Notes: generated by a model from the letters alone, not told the origin. A DNA stretch of 49,456 nt from CAKSNH01 sp964422725 (GCA_964422725.1 CAYRCC010000014.1:1-49456), one strand, 5' to 3'. Counted from the first letter of the stretch, positions 13,547 through 22,958 are shown. Numbers and translations are program-made.

Positions 13547-15805
13547 AACTTTTTCCTCGCTTTCTTTTACTTTGAAAAATTTCAATCTGAGTGCGTTTGA
13601 TACTACAAACACCGAGCTAAGACTCATCGCCGCCGCCCCTATCATCGGGTTCAGTTTAATCCCGAACGAAGTAAACAACACGCCTGCCGCAACAGGTATG
13701 CCTATTGTATTGTAGAAAAACGCCCAGAACAGATTTTGCTTAACATTTTTAATAACCGCACGGCTCAGCTTCACGGCATATACAGCATCTTTCAAGTCAC
13801 TGCGCATAAGCACAATATCCGCCGCCTCTATAGCAACATCGGTACCGGCGCCGATTGCCATACCTACATCTGCCGCTGTGAGTGCCGGCGCATCGTTTAT
13901 ACCATCACCTATCATTATTACCTTTTTTCCGGCTGACTGTATTCTGCGAATTTCTTTTTCTTTATCCTCCGGCAAGACATCTGATACTGCGCGGCTTATT
14001 CCGACTTGCTTTCTTACGGCCTCCGCCGTTTTTGCGTTATCGCCGGTCAGCATTACAACCTCTATACCCATTTTACAAAGCTCGCTTACCGCCTCTTTGC
14101 TCGTCGGCTTTACGGTGTCCATAACCGCAATCACACCTATCGCTTTTTTGCCTTTTGCAAAATACAGAGGAGTTCTGCCGTTTTCGGCAAGCTCAGCACC
14201 CTTTTCGGCAAGTATGTCCGGTTCGATGCCGTTTTCGCGCATCATCAGCAAATTGCCGGCAAGTATACGTTCGCCGTCAATCAAGCACGACACGCCCTGT
14301 CCGGCAACTCTTGCAAATTCTTCGGTTTCGACAGGCTTTACGTTTTCGCCATACTCAACAATCGCCCTTGCCAACGGATGCTCCGATTTACTTTCAACCG
14401 ATACCGCAATTTTAATCAATTCGCTTTTTTCAACTTTGTCAGCCGTAACAATCTCGGTAACCTTCGGCTTACCCACTGTCACAGTTCCCGTCTTATCCAA
14501 TACCACGGTTTTTGCCTCATGGGCAAGCTCCAAGCTTTCGGCGGACTTTATCAAAACGTAATTTTCCGCGCCCTTGCCTGTACCGACCATTATAGCTGTC
14601 GGAGTTGCAAGACCCAGTGCACACGGACACGAAATAACCAATACGGATATTCCTATCGACAGTGCAAACGAAAACGAATAGCCCATAAACAGCCATATTA
14701 TCATTGCCGCCGCCGCAATCGTCATAACAACAGGCACAAACACACCGCTTACTTTGTCTGCAAGCTTGGCAATAGGTGCTTTGCTTGCTCCCGCCTCCTC
14801 CACAAGCTGTATTATTTTTGCAAGAGCAGTGTCCTCACCGACTTTTTCGGCACACATTTTAAAATATCCGTCCCGACTTACCGTAGCACCGATTACACGG
14901 TCCCCGACCGTTTTTTCAACCGGAATACTCTCGCCGGTTATTGCCGATTCGTCAATCGCCGCATTACCTTCGGTGATAACACCGTCAACCGGAACGGTAC
15001 TTCCCGATTTCACAATTACCGTATCTCCGACATTAACCTCGTCAACCGACACCACAATCTCTTTCCCGCCGCGCTCAACCAGTGCGTTTTTCGGCGCAAG
15101 ACCGATAAGTTTTTCAATTGCGTCAGTAGTCTTGCGTTTTGAGCGGTTTTCCATATATTTTCCGACAGTTATGAGTGTCAAAATCATCCCCGCCGACTCA
15201 AAATACAAATTCATAGAATATTGCTTTGCAATTTCAAGGTCGTTATGTCCAAGTCCATAGCCTATGCTGTATATCGCCCATATTCCGTATATCAAAGCCG
15301 CCGACGAGCCTATAGCAATGAGCGAATCCATATTCGGACTGCGTTTCGCAAGAGCCTTAAAGCCTACAATATAGTATTTGCGGTTTACAAATACTATGGG
15401 CAGTGTCAAAAGCAGCTGTGTGAATGCATAAACAAGTGAATTTTCTGTGCCATGAAAAATTTTCGGCAGCGGCAAACCCATCATATGTCCCATAGAAATA
15501 TAGAAAAGCGGTATAAGGAAAATAAACGACACAATAAGCCTTGTTTTCATATTGTCCGCCTCGGGTTTGTCGGCTGTTTTTTTCTCTTTTTTCGCTCCGT
15601 ACACACTGCACCCGTAGCCGCCGTTTTCCACCGCCGCAATAATCGTACCAATATCGACCGCGGTTTCGTCATACTCAGCCGTCATACAATTTTGCAGCAG
15701 ATTGACGTTTACCTCTTTGATGCCGTCAAGCTTTTTTACACTCTTTTCAACGTGCGCACTGCAAGCACTGCACGTCATTCCGGTTACACTGAATTTTTGT
15801 TTCAT
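13340..15805 (-). CDS. copA: Copper-exporting P1B-type ATPase with N- and C-terminal HMA domains (821 aa)
   Basis: It pumps Cu(I) out across the membrane using ATP. An N-terminal metal-binding domain (GMTCSAC near residue 10) is followed by membrane segments. Further motifs are TGES in the actuator domain, the CPC transport motif (SCPCALGLATP, near 393), the phosphorylation site DKTGT near 435, and GDGINDAP near 635. A second heavy-metal domain occupies residues 754-821 (GMACGHC). I chose the ATG at 15805 because GTGAGGAG precedes it by 3 nt; an upstream in-frame start at 15853 has no site. The C-terminal domain resembles a fused CopZ chaperone and has its own possible internal start at 13546. 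No CsoR or CopY gene is adjacent. Confidence 0.9.
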   Translation of the reverse strand: MKQKFSVTGMTCSACSAHVEKSVKKLDGIKEVNVNLLQNCMTAEYDETAVDIGTIIAAVENGGYGCSVYGAKKEKKTADKPEADNMKTRLIVSFIFLIPLFYISMGHMMGLPLPKIFHGTENSLVYAFTQLLLTLPIVFVNRKYYIVGFKALAKRSPNMDSLIAIGSSAALIYGIWAIYSIGYGLGHNDLEIAKQYSMNLYFESAGMILTLITVGKYMENRSKRKTTDAIEKLIGLAPKNALVERGGKEIVVSVDEVNVGDTVIVKSGSTVPVDGVITEGNAAIDESAITGESIPVEKTVGDRVIGATVSRDGYFKMCAEKVGEDTALAKIIQLVEEAGASKAPIAKLADKVSGVFVPVVMTIAAAAMIIWLFMGYSFSFALSIGISVLVISCPCALGLATPTAIMVGTGKGAENYVLIKSAESLELAHEAKTVVLDKTGTVTVGKPKVTEIVTADKVEKSELIKIAVSVESKSEHPLARAIVEYGENVKPVETEEFARVAGQGVSCLIDGERILAGNLLMMRENGIEPDILAEKGAELAENGRTPLYFAKGKKAIGVIAVMDTVKPTSKEAVSELCKMGIEVVMLTGDNAKTAEAVRKQVGISRAVSDVLPEDKEKEIRRIQSAGKKVIMIGDGINDAPALTAADVGMAIGAGTDVAIEAADIVLMRSDLKDAVYAVKLSRAVIKNVKQNLFWAFFYNTIGIPVAAGVLFTSFGIKLNPMIGAAAMSLSSVFVVSNALRLKFFKVKESEEKVMTKVIKIEGMACGHCSARVEKALNALGGVSAAVDLEKKTATVTCETQVSDEVLKNAVVDAGYEVVGIE

Positions 15806-15840
15806 TTTCTCCTCACTTTCATATTTATATATACTTTGAG

Positions 15841-15892
15841 CAAAACCGTCCAATGTTCAATTTAGGGGTTATGCACCGTTTGGGACGGTTTG
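15841..15892 (-). promoter_or_regulatory. Inverted repeat and probable promoter upstream of copA
   Basis: CAAAACCGTCC (15841-15851) and GGACGGTTTG (15883-15892) are inverted copies around a 31-bp centre. On the minus strand the proximal arm carries TTGGAC, which with TATATA 16 bp further on could be the copA promoter. The repeat may be a regulator site or the terminator of the upstream lyase gene (the arm ends GGTTTTG). Confidence 0.35.
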
Positions 15893-15906
15893 TCCGAAAC
15901 AAAGAC

Positions 15907-17199
15907 TTAATTCAATACAAGTTTTTTGTTTTTCATATTCTGCACAGACATTATAATTCCCAATTTTGCCGATTCATATGTCAGCCCCCCTTGCATATAC
16001 GCAATATACGGCTCTTTTATCGGCGCATCTGCGCTAAGCTCGATTGAGGCCCCCTGTACAAACGCACCTGCCGCCATTATTACTTTTGATTGATATCCGG
16101 GCATATCCCACGGTTCCGGCACTACAAACGAATCCACCGGTGCGCCGAACTGTATCCCTTGACAAAACGCAATCACGTTCTCGCTGTTTCCGAATTTGAT
16201 TGACTGTATTATGTCCGCGCGACTTTCATTCGGTTTCGGTGACACCTCAAATCCCAGTTTGTCATACACGGCGGCACAAAGCACAGCCGCCTTTACCGCT
16301 TGTGACACTGTATGCGGTGCCATAAAAAATCCCTGATAAAGACTCTTTGAAATCCCAAGACTTGCACCGCACTCTTTACCTATTCCGACAGATGAAAGTC
16401 TGTTTGCCGCAAGCCGTACACACTCGGCACTTCCGGCAATGTACCCGCCCGTCGGCGCAAGACCGCCTCCCGGATTTTTAATAAGCGAACCGGCTATCAT
16501 ATCCGCACCGTATGCCGTTGGCTCTTGAGTTTCGACAAACTCTCCGTAACAATTGTCTACAATACATATAGTGTCGGGTGATATGCTTTTTACGAATTTC
16601 ACCAAATCACCTATCTGTTTTGCGCTGAACGTCGGCCGCCAGCCGTAACCCTTTGAACGCTGTATCATAACTGCGCGAACCTTTTTTTCGGTAAGCACTT
16701 TTTCTATTTTTTCCGTATCGGGCATACCTCTGCCGAGCAAGTCTATCTGTTCATAGCTTATTTGAAAGTCTTTCAAAGACCCCTCCCCCGCCTCGCCGGA
16801 TATCCCTATAACTTCCTCAAGCGTGTCATACGGCTTGCCGGTTACGGCAACGAGCAGGTCGTTCGGCCGAAGTACGGCAAAAAGTGCCGTTGACAACGTA
16901 TGTGTACCCGATATGAAGTTGTGGCGCACAAGTGCATCCTCCGCACCGAAAGCCTGTGCATATACTTTATCGAGCGTATCTCTTCCGAGGTCGTCATAGC
17001 CGTAACCCGATGTCGGCACAAAGTGTGTTTCGCTCACCCGATTATCCGAAAAAGCTTTCATTACTTTAAGCTGATTTACCTCGGCAATTTCCTCTATTTC
17101 TTTGAATTTTTCAAAAACCTCCTTTTCCGCTTTTTCCACCAGCTCCAAAACATCATCGCTGACACCGAAATTTTGTTTTATATACTCATTCTTGTTCAT
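15907..17199 (-). CDS. PLP-dependent lyase of the methionine gamma-lyase/aluminium-resistance family (430 aa)
   Basis: Fold-type I PLP enzyme of the family annotated as 'aluminium resistance protein' or 'methionine gamma-lyase family protein'. Recognisable parts are FVPTSGYGYDDLGRDTLDKV near residue 60, HNFISGTHTLSTALFAVLRP, the Asp before the PLP Lys (IVDNCYGEF), and the Lys itself in GSLIKNPGGG near 236. Length and order are as usual. The ATG at 17199 is weakly preceded by AGCGAGGG. Its real substrate in most organisms is uncertain. It is 15 bp downstream of the CbiB-like gene and likely in the same transcript. Confidence 0.85.
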   Translation of the reverse strand: MNKNEYIKQNFGVSDDVLELVEKAEKEVFEKFKEIEEIAEVNQLKVMKAFSDNRVSETHFVPTSGYGYDDLGRDTLDKVYAQAFGAEDALVRHNFISGTHTLSTALFAVLRPNDLLVAVTGKPYDTLEEVIGISGEAGEGSLKDFQISYEQIDLLGRGMPDTEKIEKVLTEKKVRAVMIQRSKGYGWRPTFSAKQIGDLVKFVKSISPDTICIVDNCYGEFVETQEPTAYGADMIAGSLIKNPGGGLAPTGGYIAGSAECVRLAANRLSSVGIGKECGASLGISKSLYQGFFMAPHTVSQAVKAAVLCAAVYDKLGFEVSPKPNESRADIIQSIKFGNSENVIAFCQGIQFGAPVDSFVVPEPWDMPGYQSKVIMAAGAFVQGASIELSADAPIKEPYIAYMQGGLTYESAKLGIIMSVQNMKNKKLVLN

Positions 17200-17213
17200 T
17201 TAAAACCCTCGCT

Positions 17214-18053
17214 TTATGTAAATATAAATCTAACCGTACTTCCCAATATCACAAATATCACCGTTGACACAAGCATAATACGCAGTGCTGCCTTTATGCT
17301 GTTTTTATCCGCCGTTTCCGAATCGTCGCCGAACGACGCTACATTCATATTGTCAATACTTTTTTCAAGTCTGACCTTCAGTGCTCCGGCAAACACCGCA
17401 CACACCTGTCCCATATTCAATCCGCCGTTCATTCTGTCGCGCCAGAATATTTCTATTGCGTTTTCGTAATTATACCCAAGCAGACGGCATACACACATTG
17501 CAAACACCGCCGCCAGACGGCACGGTATAAAGTCCGCCGTTTCTCTGAGCCGCCTTGCGAATTTGGCAAACAGCTCATCGTCATCTTTTTCAAGCTCGGC
17601 GCATATTCCGTATATCAGCCTGTAAATTACGGCAGTCCAAATACCGCCGATTGCCATATAAAATATCAGCGAGGCAATTGCACCGTTCAGCCCGTCCGCA
17701 ATAAAAACACAGACCTCTTTTGTTTCACTTTCGCCGACATCTTTTTTAATAGCCCTTATACCGCGCTTTATTATACGCGTAGTGTCCGGCAGTGCCGCAA
17801 ACAGTGCGATTTCGGCAATTTGCGCCAATACGGGATTTATAATATGCAGTCCCGACAGTACAAGCATCAGTGCCGCGGTAATGACTGTCAAAATCAAAAT
17901 TGTCAGTATCATTCCTGCCGCCATACGCTCGTGTTTATCTTTATTTATTATACAGAAAATTAATCGTTTCAATCCGCGTACAATACAGCCTATGCCGTAA
18001 TCCAAATCCGGCGAAAAAAATATACTCAAAATAAATCCAATCGGCAGTACCAT
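17214..18053 (-). CDS. Divergent CobD/CbiB-like integral membrane protein (279 aa)
   Basis: CobD/CbiB joins aminopropanol phosphate to cobyric acid in adenosylcobalamin synthesis. Here the second half matches the family: ADGLNGAIASLIFYMAIGGI, then FAKFARRLRETADFIPCRLA and MGQVCAVFAGALKVRLEKS. The first half is poorly conserved, and the usual N-T-x-D-S-M loop is replaced by YGICAELEKDD. Several membrane spans are visible. I chose the ATG at 18053 after GGGAGG. No other cobalamin gene is in the window. It may be a true but diverged CbiB or a paralogue with another role. Confidence 0.6.
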   Translation of the reverse strand: MVLPIGFILSIFFSPDLDYGIGCIVRGLKRLIFCIINKDKHERMAAGMILTILILTVITAALMLVLSGLHIINPVLAQIAEIALFAALPDTTRIIKRGIRAIKKDVGESETKEVCVFIADGLNGAIASLIFYMAIGGIWTAVIYRLIYGICAELEKDDDELFAKFARRLRETADFIPCRLAAVFAMCVCRLLGYNYENAIEIFWRDRMNGGLNMGQVCAVFAGALKVRLEKSIDNMNVASFGDDSETADKNSIKAALRIMLVSTVIFVILGSTVRFIFT

Positions 18054-18067
18054 ATTTCCTCCCACAT

Positions 18068-18919
18068 TTATACATTCACAAGTGCTTCAAGCAAACCGCC
18101 GCATATACTGAAATATACAAAACCGCCTATAGCCATGACATAAATCAATCTGTCAGGAGAAATCGGCTGCCACAGTGCTTTTACAGCCTCATACATCAGT
18201 ACAACGGTTGCGGCAGCAGCCGCGCAAAGCATCATTATCACTGTACGCATTGAGAAAAAGCTCACCAAAATCCCTACAGCACCCACTGCCGCAATAGGAA
18301 TTGTACTTATCGCAAAGCACACCGCAATATCCCAAAAACGAGTATAAAGTCTTAGCACATACTTTTGTATAAGATAGAAAATACCCGACAAAACAAAAAA
18401 CTGTATATACGAAAACGCTGTAAACGTCAGCATATTCAATATCATATTGCCTATCTGCACAAACCCCTGAGTTCCTTTAAAGCCTATAATCCGCGATGTT
18501 ATCGAAAATATACTTCTGCTTATGTTGCTTGTCGAGAAAAAGAACGCAAGTGACACCACTATACCAAGTATGCCGATAATGATAATGCTCTCCGCTTTAC
18601 CCGCCGCACCGGGATTGGTTGTTGTATATACCGGATTTTTGAAAAACTCTTTTATAAGGTTTATAAAACCTCTGAAAAAGTTACCGTTATTAAACTCATT
18701 AACCTTTCTCGCACCGCTAAAATTCGGTTTTTTCCACTCACGTTTTTGTTTCTTTTCTTTTTTGACGTTTTGCGCATTCGCGCTCTTTCCGGCGTTATAA
18801 GCACTGCCGCCGTCACTATCGGCATTTTGGGTTCGGCGGCGCGCCGCCGAGCTTGCCGCACAGTTACACTTTTCCTCTTTTGCAAGTTCTCGTCCGCAAT
18901 ACATACAAAATCTGCTCAT
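18068..18919 (-). CDS. Zinc-ribbon and Yip1-type membrane protein (283 aa)
   Basis: The N terminus (MSRFCMYCGRELAKEEKCNC) has CxxCG and CxC pairs forming a zinc ribbon. About 80 polar, basic residues follow. From residue 120 to the end there are five or six membrane spans in a Yip1-like arrangement (IIIIGILGIVVSLAFFFSTS, then TAFSYIQFFVLSGIFYLI). The ATG at 18919 follows AGAGGA; the frame opens further upstream. Function in bacteria unknown. It sits between the helicase gene and the CbiB-like gene, with 14 bp to the latter. Confidence 0.65.
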   Translation of the reverse strand: MSRFCMYCGRELAKEEKCNCAASSAARRRTQNADSDGGSAYNAGKSANAQNVKKEKKQKREWKKPNFSGARKVNEFNNGNFFRGFINLIKEFFKNPVYTTTNPGAAGKAESIIIIGILGIVVSLAFFFSTSNISRSIFSITSRIIGFKGTQGFVQIGNMILNMLTFTAFSYIQFFVLSGIFYLIQKYVLRLYTRFWDIAVCFAISTIPIAAVGAVGILVSFFSMRTVIMMLCAAAAATVVLMYEAVKALWQPISPDRLIYVMAIGGFVYFSICGGLLEALVNV

Positions 18920-18999
18920 ATTAATCATTCCTCTCTTAATTGTTCCGGACGGCAGACAAACCTCTTTTGCGTTTTTTCTGCAGTCTGTTAATTTTTTTA

Positions 19000-21900
19000 T
19001 CATTCCAACAAAGTTAATACCTCTTCTTTAGTTAAATGACTCAGCATTGTCTGATTAGCCGTAATAATTCCGTCCGCCAAACTTCTCTTTTTCTCTTGCA
19101 GCTGTATCATTTTTTCTTCGATAGTTCCCTTTGCCGCAAGCTTTATAACCTGTACCGCCTTCTTTTGCCCTATTCGATACGCTCTGTCCGATGCCTGATC
19201 CATAACTGCCGGATTCCACCACGGGTCATAATGGATTACGGTATCCGCTCCGACAAGGTTTAATCCGGTACCTCCGGCTTTGAGTGAAATCAAAAATACA
19301 TCTTTTTCGCCGCCGTTAAAACGTTCCGAAAGGTCACTTCGCTCCTGCGGTGCTGTCGTTCCGTCAATATAGAAATACGAAATTTTCAGCTTATCCAGAC
19401 GCTTTTTGATTATTTCCAGCATAGATGTAAACTGCGAAAATACCAACACTCTGTGACCGCCGGAAATAGCTGTGTTTAAAAGTTCTTCGAGCATTAGGAG
19501 TTTTCCGCTGTCCTTACTGTACTTTTCGTCAAACAGCGACGGATGACAGCAGATTTGTCGCAGGCGCATTAAAAGTGCCAATATTCTCAGCTTGTTTTTT
19601 GCGTATTCGCCCGTTTTGCTGTAACCGATGACTTCGTTTTTTGCCTCTGCCACAAATGCCGCGTACAGCTTTTTCTGTTCCTCGTCAAGCTCGGCATACA
19701 TAACATTCTCCATTTTTTCCGGCAGCTCCTCAAGTACTTCGTTTTTCATACGCCGCAGTACGAAAGGCTTGATTTTGTCCCTCAAATCAGCCAGTACCGC
19801 CTCGTCGCCGTCTTTTATCGCCGGACGTTCGTATCGGTTTTCAAAATCCCTGTGTCCGCCCAAATAACCTTTCATTACAAAATCAAAAATCGACCACAGC
19901 TCACTTAAAGAGTTTTCTATAGGCGTACCTGTAAGTGCAAAGTAATTTTTTGCTTTAACTTTCTTTACACTTTTTGCGTTCATAGTATTTGCGTTTTTGA
20001 TATACTGCGCCTCATCAATAAAACAATACGCAAACTCAAAATTCTTGTAAAGCTCTATGTCACGCCTTATAAGCGGATATGACGTAATCACAAAATCATA
20101 GTCCTCACAGCCCTTTATAATTTCCGTCCTGTCATCTTTGGTGCCGTCCACGATAAGTACGCTTGACTTCGGAGCAAATCTTCTTATTTCATTGCGCCAG
20201 TTATATACCAGTGCGCTCGGTGCAATAATTAGTGACGGTTCGCTTTTATTCTGTGCACACACAAACGCAATAACCTGAATGGTTTTTCCCAAACCCATAT
20301 CGTCCGCCAAAATGCCGCCGAATCCCATATCGGCAAGCTGTTTCAGCCAATGCACACCGAATTTTTGATATTCTCTCAGCACATCCTCAAGCTCGCGCGG
20401 TATATCAGCTTTAATGGATTTTACTTTTTCTTTGAGTTTCAGAAAGCTTTCGTCAAAACCGAGAATTTCATTCTTATCGTCAAGACCGAACAGATACATC
20501 ATTTGCTGTCGCGGCAACGGTTTTACCGCACCGTCTATACAGTCGTCATCAAAATCAATATTTTCGAGCAGTTTTATTATACTGACGGAAGAATTGTTTT
20601 CGATATTCAAGAAACTACCGTCTTTTAGGCGGTAAAATTTCTTTTTTAACTGTACAGCTTTGAGTATACCGCGTATTTCATCGGCGGTAAGATTTGTTTC
20701 AAATTCCGTTTCCAGCAAATCGAGATGCTCGTTGTAGCGTACTTTTCCTTTTATGTCAAGCTTGTTTTCGAGTTTGACATCACCGAACGCATCGGAATAA
20801 TATATTCCCGAATACGCCGAAAGAGAACGCATACCATTTGCAATAAAGCTGTACAAAAGGTCGTTATCTTCAAGTGTATATACACCGTCATTTAAATTAA
20901 AGTTATCAAAAAAACTCAATACGTTTTTTTCCGCCGCCTCATCGCGCACTACTATTTTACCATCGTTCAGACCGCCCCCGGGTATTCTGAACGACACTCC
21001 GCCGTAAACCGCTTTCACTACCGCCGCAATACCGTTTTTGTATTTGTCTAAATACACCTCAAATGTCGGTTTTGCATTAATCACCACATCGTCGAGTCCG
21101 CAGCACACAACCCCATGCCTGTTTCTTATAACCGGCAGTACCTTTGAGGCAAACTCTGCCGCATTGTCACCCTTAAAGCGTATTTGAGTACGGCTTTCGT
21201 TAAGAAGTGAATTATAAATCGGCATAAACCAATTTTGCCATTCCCCGCTTGTACAGTACATATCGCCCTCATAAAAGAAACTGCTCCCGTCAGGCACAAG
21301 CGCAATTCCGCTTTCGCTTATACATATATGAATCTGCTCGTCCTCCGCCGTTACATCAACCAATATATCGGGGTCTTCTTTGCGCACGCGCAAATCGGAA
21401 AAAAGTACGGAGTTTACGGATAAATCAAAATCCGTATTTTTCAGCAGGTCGAATATCCTTTTTGCACTGTACGCGCCTATCGACATCTGCGTGTTGCTGT
21501 TTGCCGACACTCCGTGAACCGTATTCATATTCTGATAAATTTCCGCAAGCAAATTTATTATTTCACACTCCGGACTTCCGAAATAAAATTTCTCGGCAGA
21601 ATATACAAATCCTGTTTCTATTTTAAATTTCTCGTTTTTTATATATGCGTCCAAAAAACAATATATAGGTACTGTTGTCAGCTTACTGCCCAGCCGCAGT
21701 TCTATTGTATATGTGCATTTTCTGTTTCCGTTATGCACAACCCGTATATGAAATCTGGCATACATTTTTTCCTTTTTGCTTTTTAACTGTTCAAACTGTC
21801 TGCAAAGTCCGGCGGCTATTTTGTCATTTTCATCGACAAAATTCTCCCCTTCTGCCATTTCCGTCTGTCGCTGTTTCATCACAGCCACAATATGCTTGCA

Positions 21901-22128
21901 CGCCGACTGCATAGTCTGGTAATACGGACAGGTGCAAAGAAAGTCTTTAACACGGTCATCTGCCGTTTTTACCTGTACATAGTATACTTTTTCCCCGTCA
22001 ACTACGGCACTTATTTCATTTTCATCTCTTTTGCGAATATGAACCCTGCCCTCTTTGAAATAGTCCATACCACGTCTGTATATTGTTTCAGAACAGATTT
22101 TTTTAATCATTTCATCTGTAATATTCAT
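19000..22128 (-). CDS. SWIM zinc finger and SNF2-family helicase (1042 aa)
   Basis: An Swi2/Snf2-type ATP-dependent DNA translocase. Residues 60-82 hold a SWIM zinc finger (CTCPYYQTMQSACKH). The N-terminal 550 residues are otherwise of bacterial SNF2-associated type. Motor domain 1 has ADDMGLGKTIQ (Walker A, about 609) and FIDEAQYIKNAN (motif II, about 705), followed by LTGTPIENS. Motor domain 2 has VLVFSQFTSML, LKAGGTGLNL and ASDRAYRIGQ. Start: GGAGG lies 6 nt before the ATG at 22128. Such proteins act on protein-DNA complexes and in some phage-defence systems, but here no defence gene is adjacent. Confidence 0.9.
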   Translation of the reverse strand: MNITDEMIKKICSETIYRRGMDYFKEGRVHIRKRDENEISAVVDGEKVYYVQVKTADDRVKDFLCTCPYYQTMQSACKHIVAVMKQRQTEMAEGENFVDENDKIAAGLCRQFEQLKSKKEKMYARFHIRVVHNGNRKCTYTIELRLGSKLTTVPIYCFLDAYIKNEKFKIETGFVYSAEKFYFGSPECEIINLLAEIYQNMNTVHGVSANSNTQMSIGAYSAKRIFDLLKNTDFDLSVNSVLFSDLRVRKEDPDILVDVTAEDEQIHICISESGIALVPDGSSFFYEGDMYCTSGEWQNWFMPIYNSLLNESRTQIRFKGDNAAEFASKVLPVIRNRHGVVCCGLDDVVINAKPTFEVYLDKYKNGIAAVVKAVYGGVSFRIPGGGLNDGKIVVRDEAAEKNVLSFFDNFNLNDGVYTLEDNDLLYSFIANGMRSLSAYSGIYYSDAFGDVKLENKLDIKGKVRYNEHLDLLETEFETNLTADEIRGILKAVQLKKKFYRLKDGSFLNIENNSSVSIIKLLENIDFDDDCIDGAVKPLPRQQMMYLFGLDDKNEILGFDESFLKLKEKVKSIKADIPRELEDVLREYQKFGVHWLKQLADMGFGGILADDMGLGKTIQVIAFVCAQNKSEPSLIIAPSALVYNWRNEIRRFAPKSSVLIVDGTKDDRTEIIKGCEDYDFVITSYPLIRRDIELYKNFEFAYCFIDEAQYIKNANTMNAKSVKKVKAKNYFALTGTPIENSLSELWSIFDFVMKGYLGGHRDFENRYERPAIKDGDEAVLADLRDKIKPFVLRRMKNEVLEELPEKMENVMYAELDEEQKKLYAAFVAEAKNEVIGYSKTGEYAKNKLRILALLMRLRQICCHPSLFDEKYSKDSGKLLMLEELLNTAISGGHRVLVFSQFTSMLEIIKKRLDKLKISYFYIDGTTAPQERSDLSERFNGGEKDVFLISLKAGGTGLNLVGADTVIHYDPWWNPAVMDQASDRAYRIGQKKAVQVIKLAAKGTIEEKMIQLQEKKRSLADGIITANQTMLSHLTKEEVLTLLE

Positions 22129-22179
22129 ATACATCCTCCGTTTTAAGATAAACATATTTGCAAAATCATTATTTTATCA

Positions 22180-22209
22180 ATAATACAGTATACCACATTT
22201 TTTTGTCAA
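22180..22209 (-). promoter_or_regulatory. Promoter of the SNF2 operon
   Basis: On the minus strand TTGACA (22209-22204) and TATTAT (22185-22180) are 18 bp apart, 51 bp upstream of the helicase start. Confidence 0.6.
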
Positions 22210-22277
22210 TCTCAATAGTTTAACATATTTTATTTTAAATTTATAAGCAACGCACAAATTCAGACTGCAGGCATATA

Positions 22278-22772
22278 TCATCTGATTTCCATAATATCGT
22301 TCATTTTGTACGAATGCGCATGACAAACCGCCACCGCAAGAGCATCAGCCGCATCGTCGGGTTTTGGTATTGCCGAAAGCCCCAAAAGCATTTTTACCAT
22401 ATTCTGTATCTGTTTTTTTTCGGCTCTGCCGTATCCAGTGATTGCTTGTTTGATTTGCAGCGGTGTATATTCATACACCGGTATACTGCGGTTTGCCGCC
22501 GCAACTATCAATACACCGCGCGCCTGTCCGACGGCAATTGCCGTTTTTGCATTGTTATTGAAAAAAAGCTCCTCTATTGCGACGGCATCCGGCTTATAGC
22601 TGTCCAAAACATCGCTTATTTCCTTATAAATTATTCTTAACCGTTCGGGTGCCGGCATACCTGCCGGTGTGGTTATCGCGCCGTATTCGGCGGCGACAAA
22701 TTGATTTCCTTTATATTCCACTGCGCCTACGCCGACTATCGCATAGCCCGGATCAATACCGATTATTCGCAT
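22278..22772 (-). CDS. ruvC: Holliday junction resolvase RuvC (164 aa)
   Basis: It cleaves Holliday junctions as a dimer during recombination repair. Acidic catalytic residues are visible: Asp in IIGIDPGYAIVG (residue 7), Glu in AIEELFFNNN (near 68), and the C-terminal PDDAADALAVAVCH acids. The ATG at 22772 follows GAAAGGA at a distance of 12 nt, with an upstream in-frame start at 22793. ruvA and ruvB are not adjacent, so the usual ruvCAB cluster is broken here. Confidence 0.92.
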   Translation of the reverse strand: MRIIGIDPGYAIVGVGAVEYKGNQFVAAEYGAITTPAGMPAPERLRIIYKEISDVLDSYKPDAVAIEELFFNNNAKTAIAVGQARGVLIVAAANRSIPVYEYTPLQIKQAITGYGRAEKKQIQNMVKMLLGLSAIPKPDDAADALAVAVCHAHSYKMNDIMEIR

Positions 22773-22817
22773 AAATATACATAATCCTTTCATAAATATA
22801 CTATTTTTTTGTTCAAA

Positions 22818-22833
22818 TATGAATAATTATCAA
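22818..22833 (+). promoter_or_regulatory. Possible ARG box (ArgR operator) upstream of argG
   Basis: TATGAATAATTATCAA closely resembles the ArgR box (TNTGAATWWWWATTCANW), with one T missing in the right half. It lies 18 bp before the argG -35, a plausible place for repression by arginine. A single half-conserved box is weak evidence. Confidence 0.35.
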
Positions 22834-22851
22834 AAAACCACATAAATTATC

Positions 22852-22880
22852 TTGCACATTCTCACGTAATAGTATATAAT
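22852..22880 (+). promoter_or_regulatory. argG promoter
   Basis: TTGCAC (22852-22857) and TATAAT (22875-22880) are separated by 17 bp, 78 bp upstream of the argG ATG. Confidence 0.7.
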
Positions 22881-22908
22881 ATTCTTTAGTAATTATTTTA
22901 GCATTAAC

Positions 22909-22927
22909 GGAGTTGAAAATCAACTCC
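22909..22927 (+). promoter_or_regulatory. Perfect hairpin in the argG 5' leader
   Basis: GGAGTTGA-AAA-TCAACTCC is an 8-bp perfect stem about 20 nt after the predicted transcript start. It is followed by A residues rather than T, so it is not a plus-strand terminator. Its CTCC arm could also pair with the argG ribosome site (GGGAG at 22945-22949). It may protect the mRNA end or tune translation. Confidence 0.4.
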
Positions 22928-22958
22928 TAAAAAAACATTAAGATGGGAGAAAAATACT

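Noticed and set aside
14006..15142. A 378-codon open frame on the plus strand inside copA
   Set aside because: It is antisense to a clear copper ATPase, has odd composition (rich in Arg, Cys and His), no ribosome site and no recognisable family; it is a shadow of the copA codon pattern.
19000..22128. A DISARM-like or other helicase-based defence system around the SNF2 gene
   Set aside because: The neighbours (zinc-ribbon/Yip1, CbiB-like, PLP lyase, RuvC) are not components of any known SNF2-containing defence system, and the gene lies outside the mobile element.
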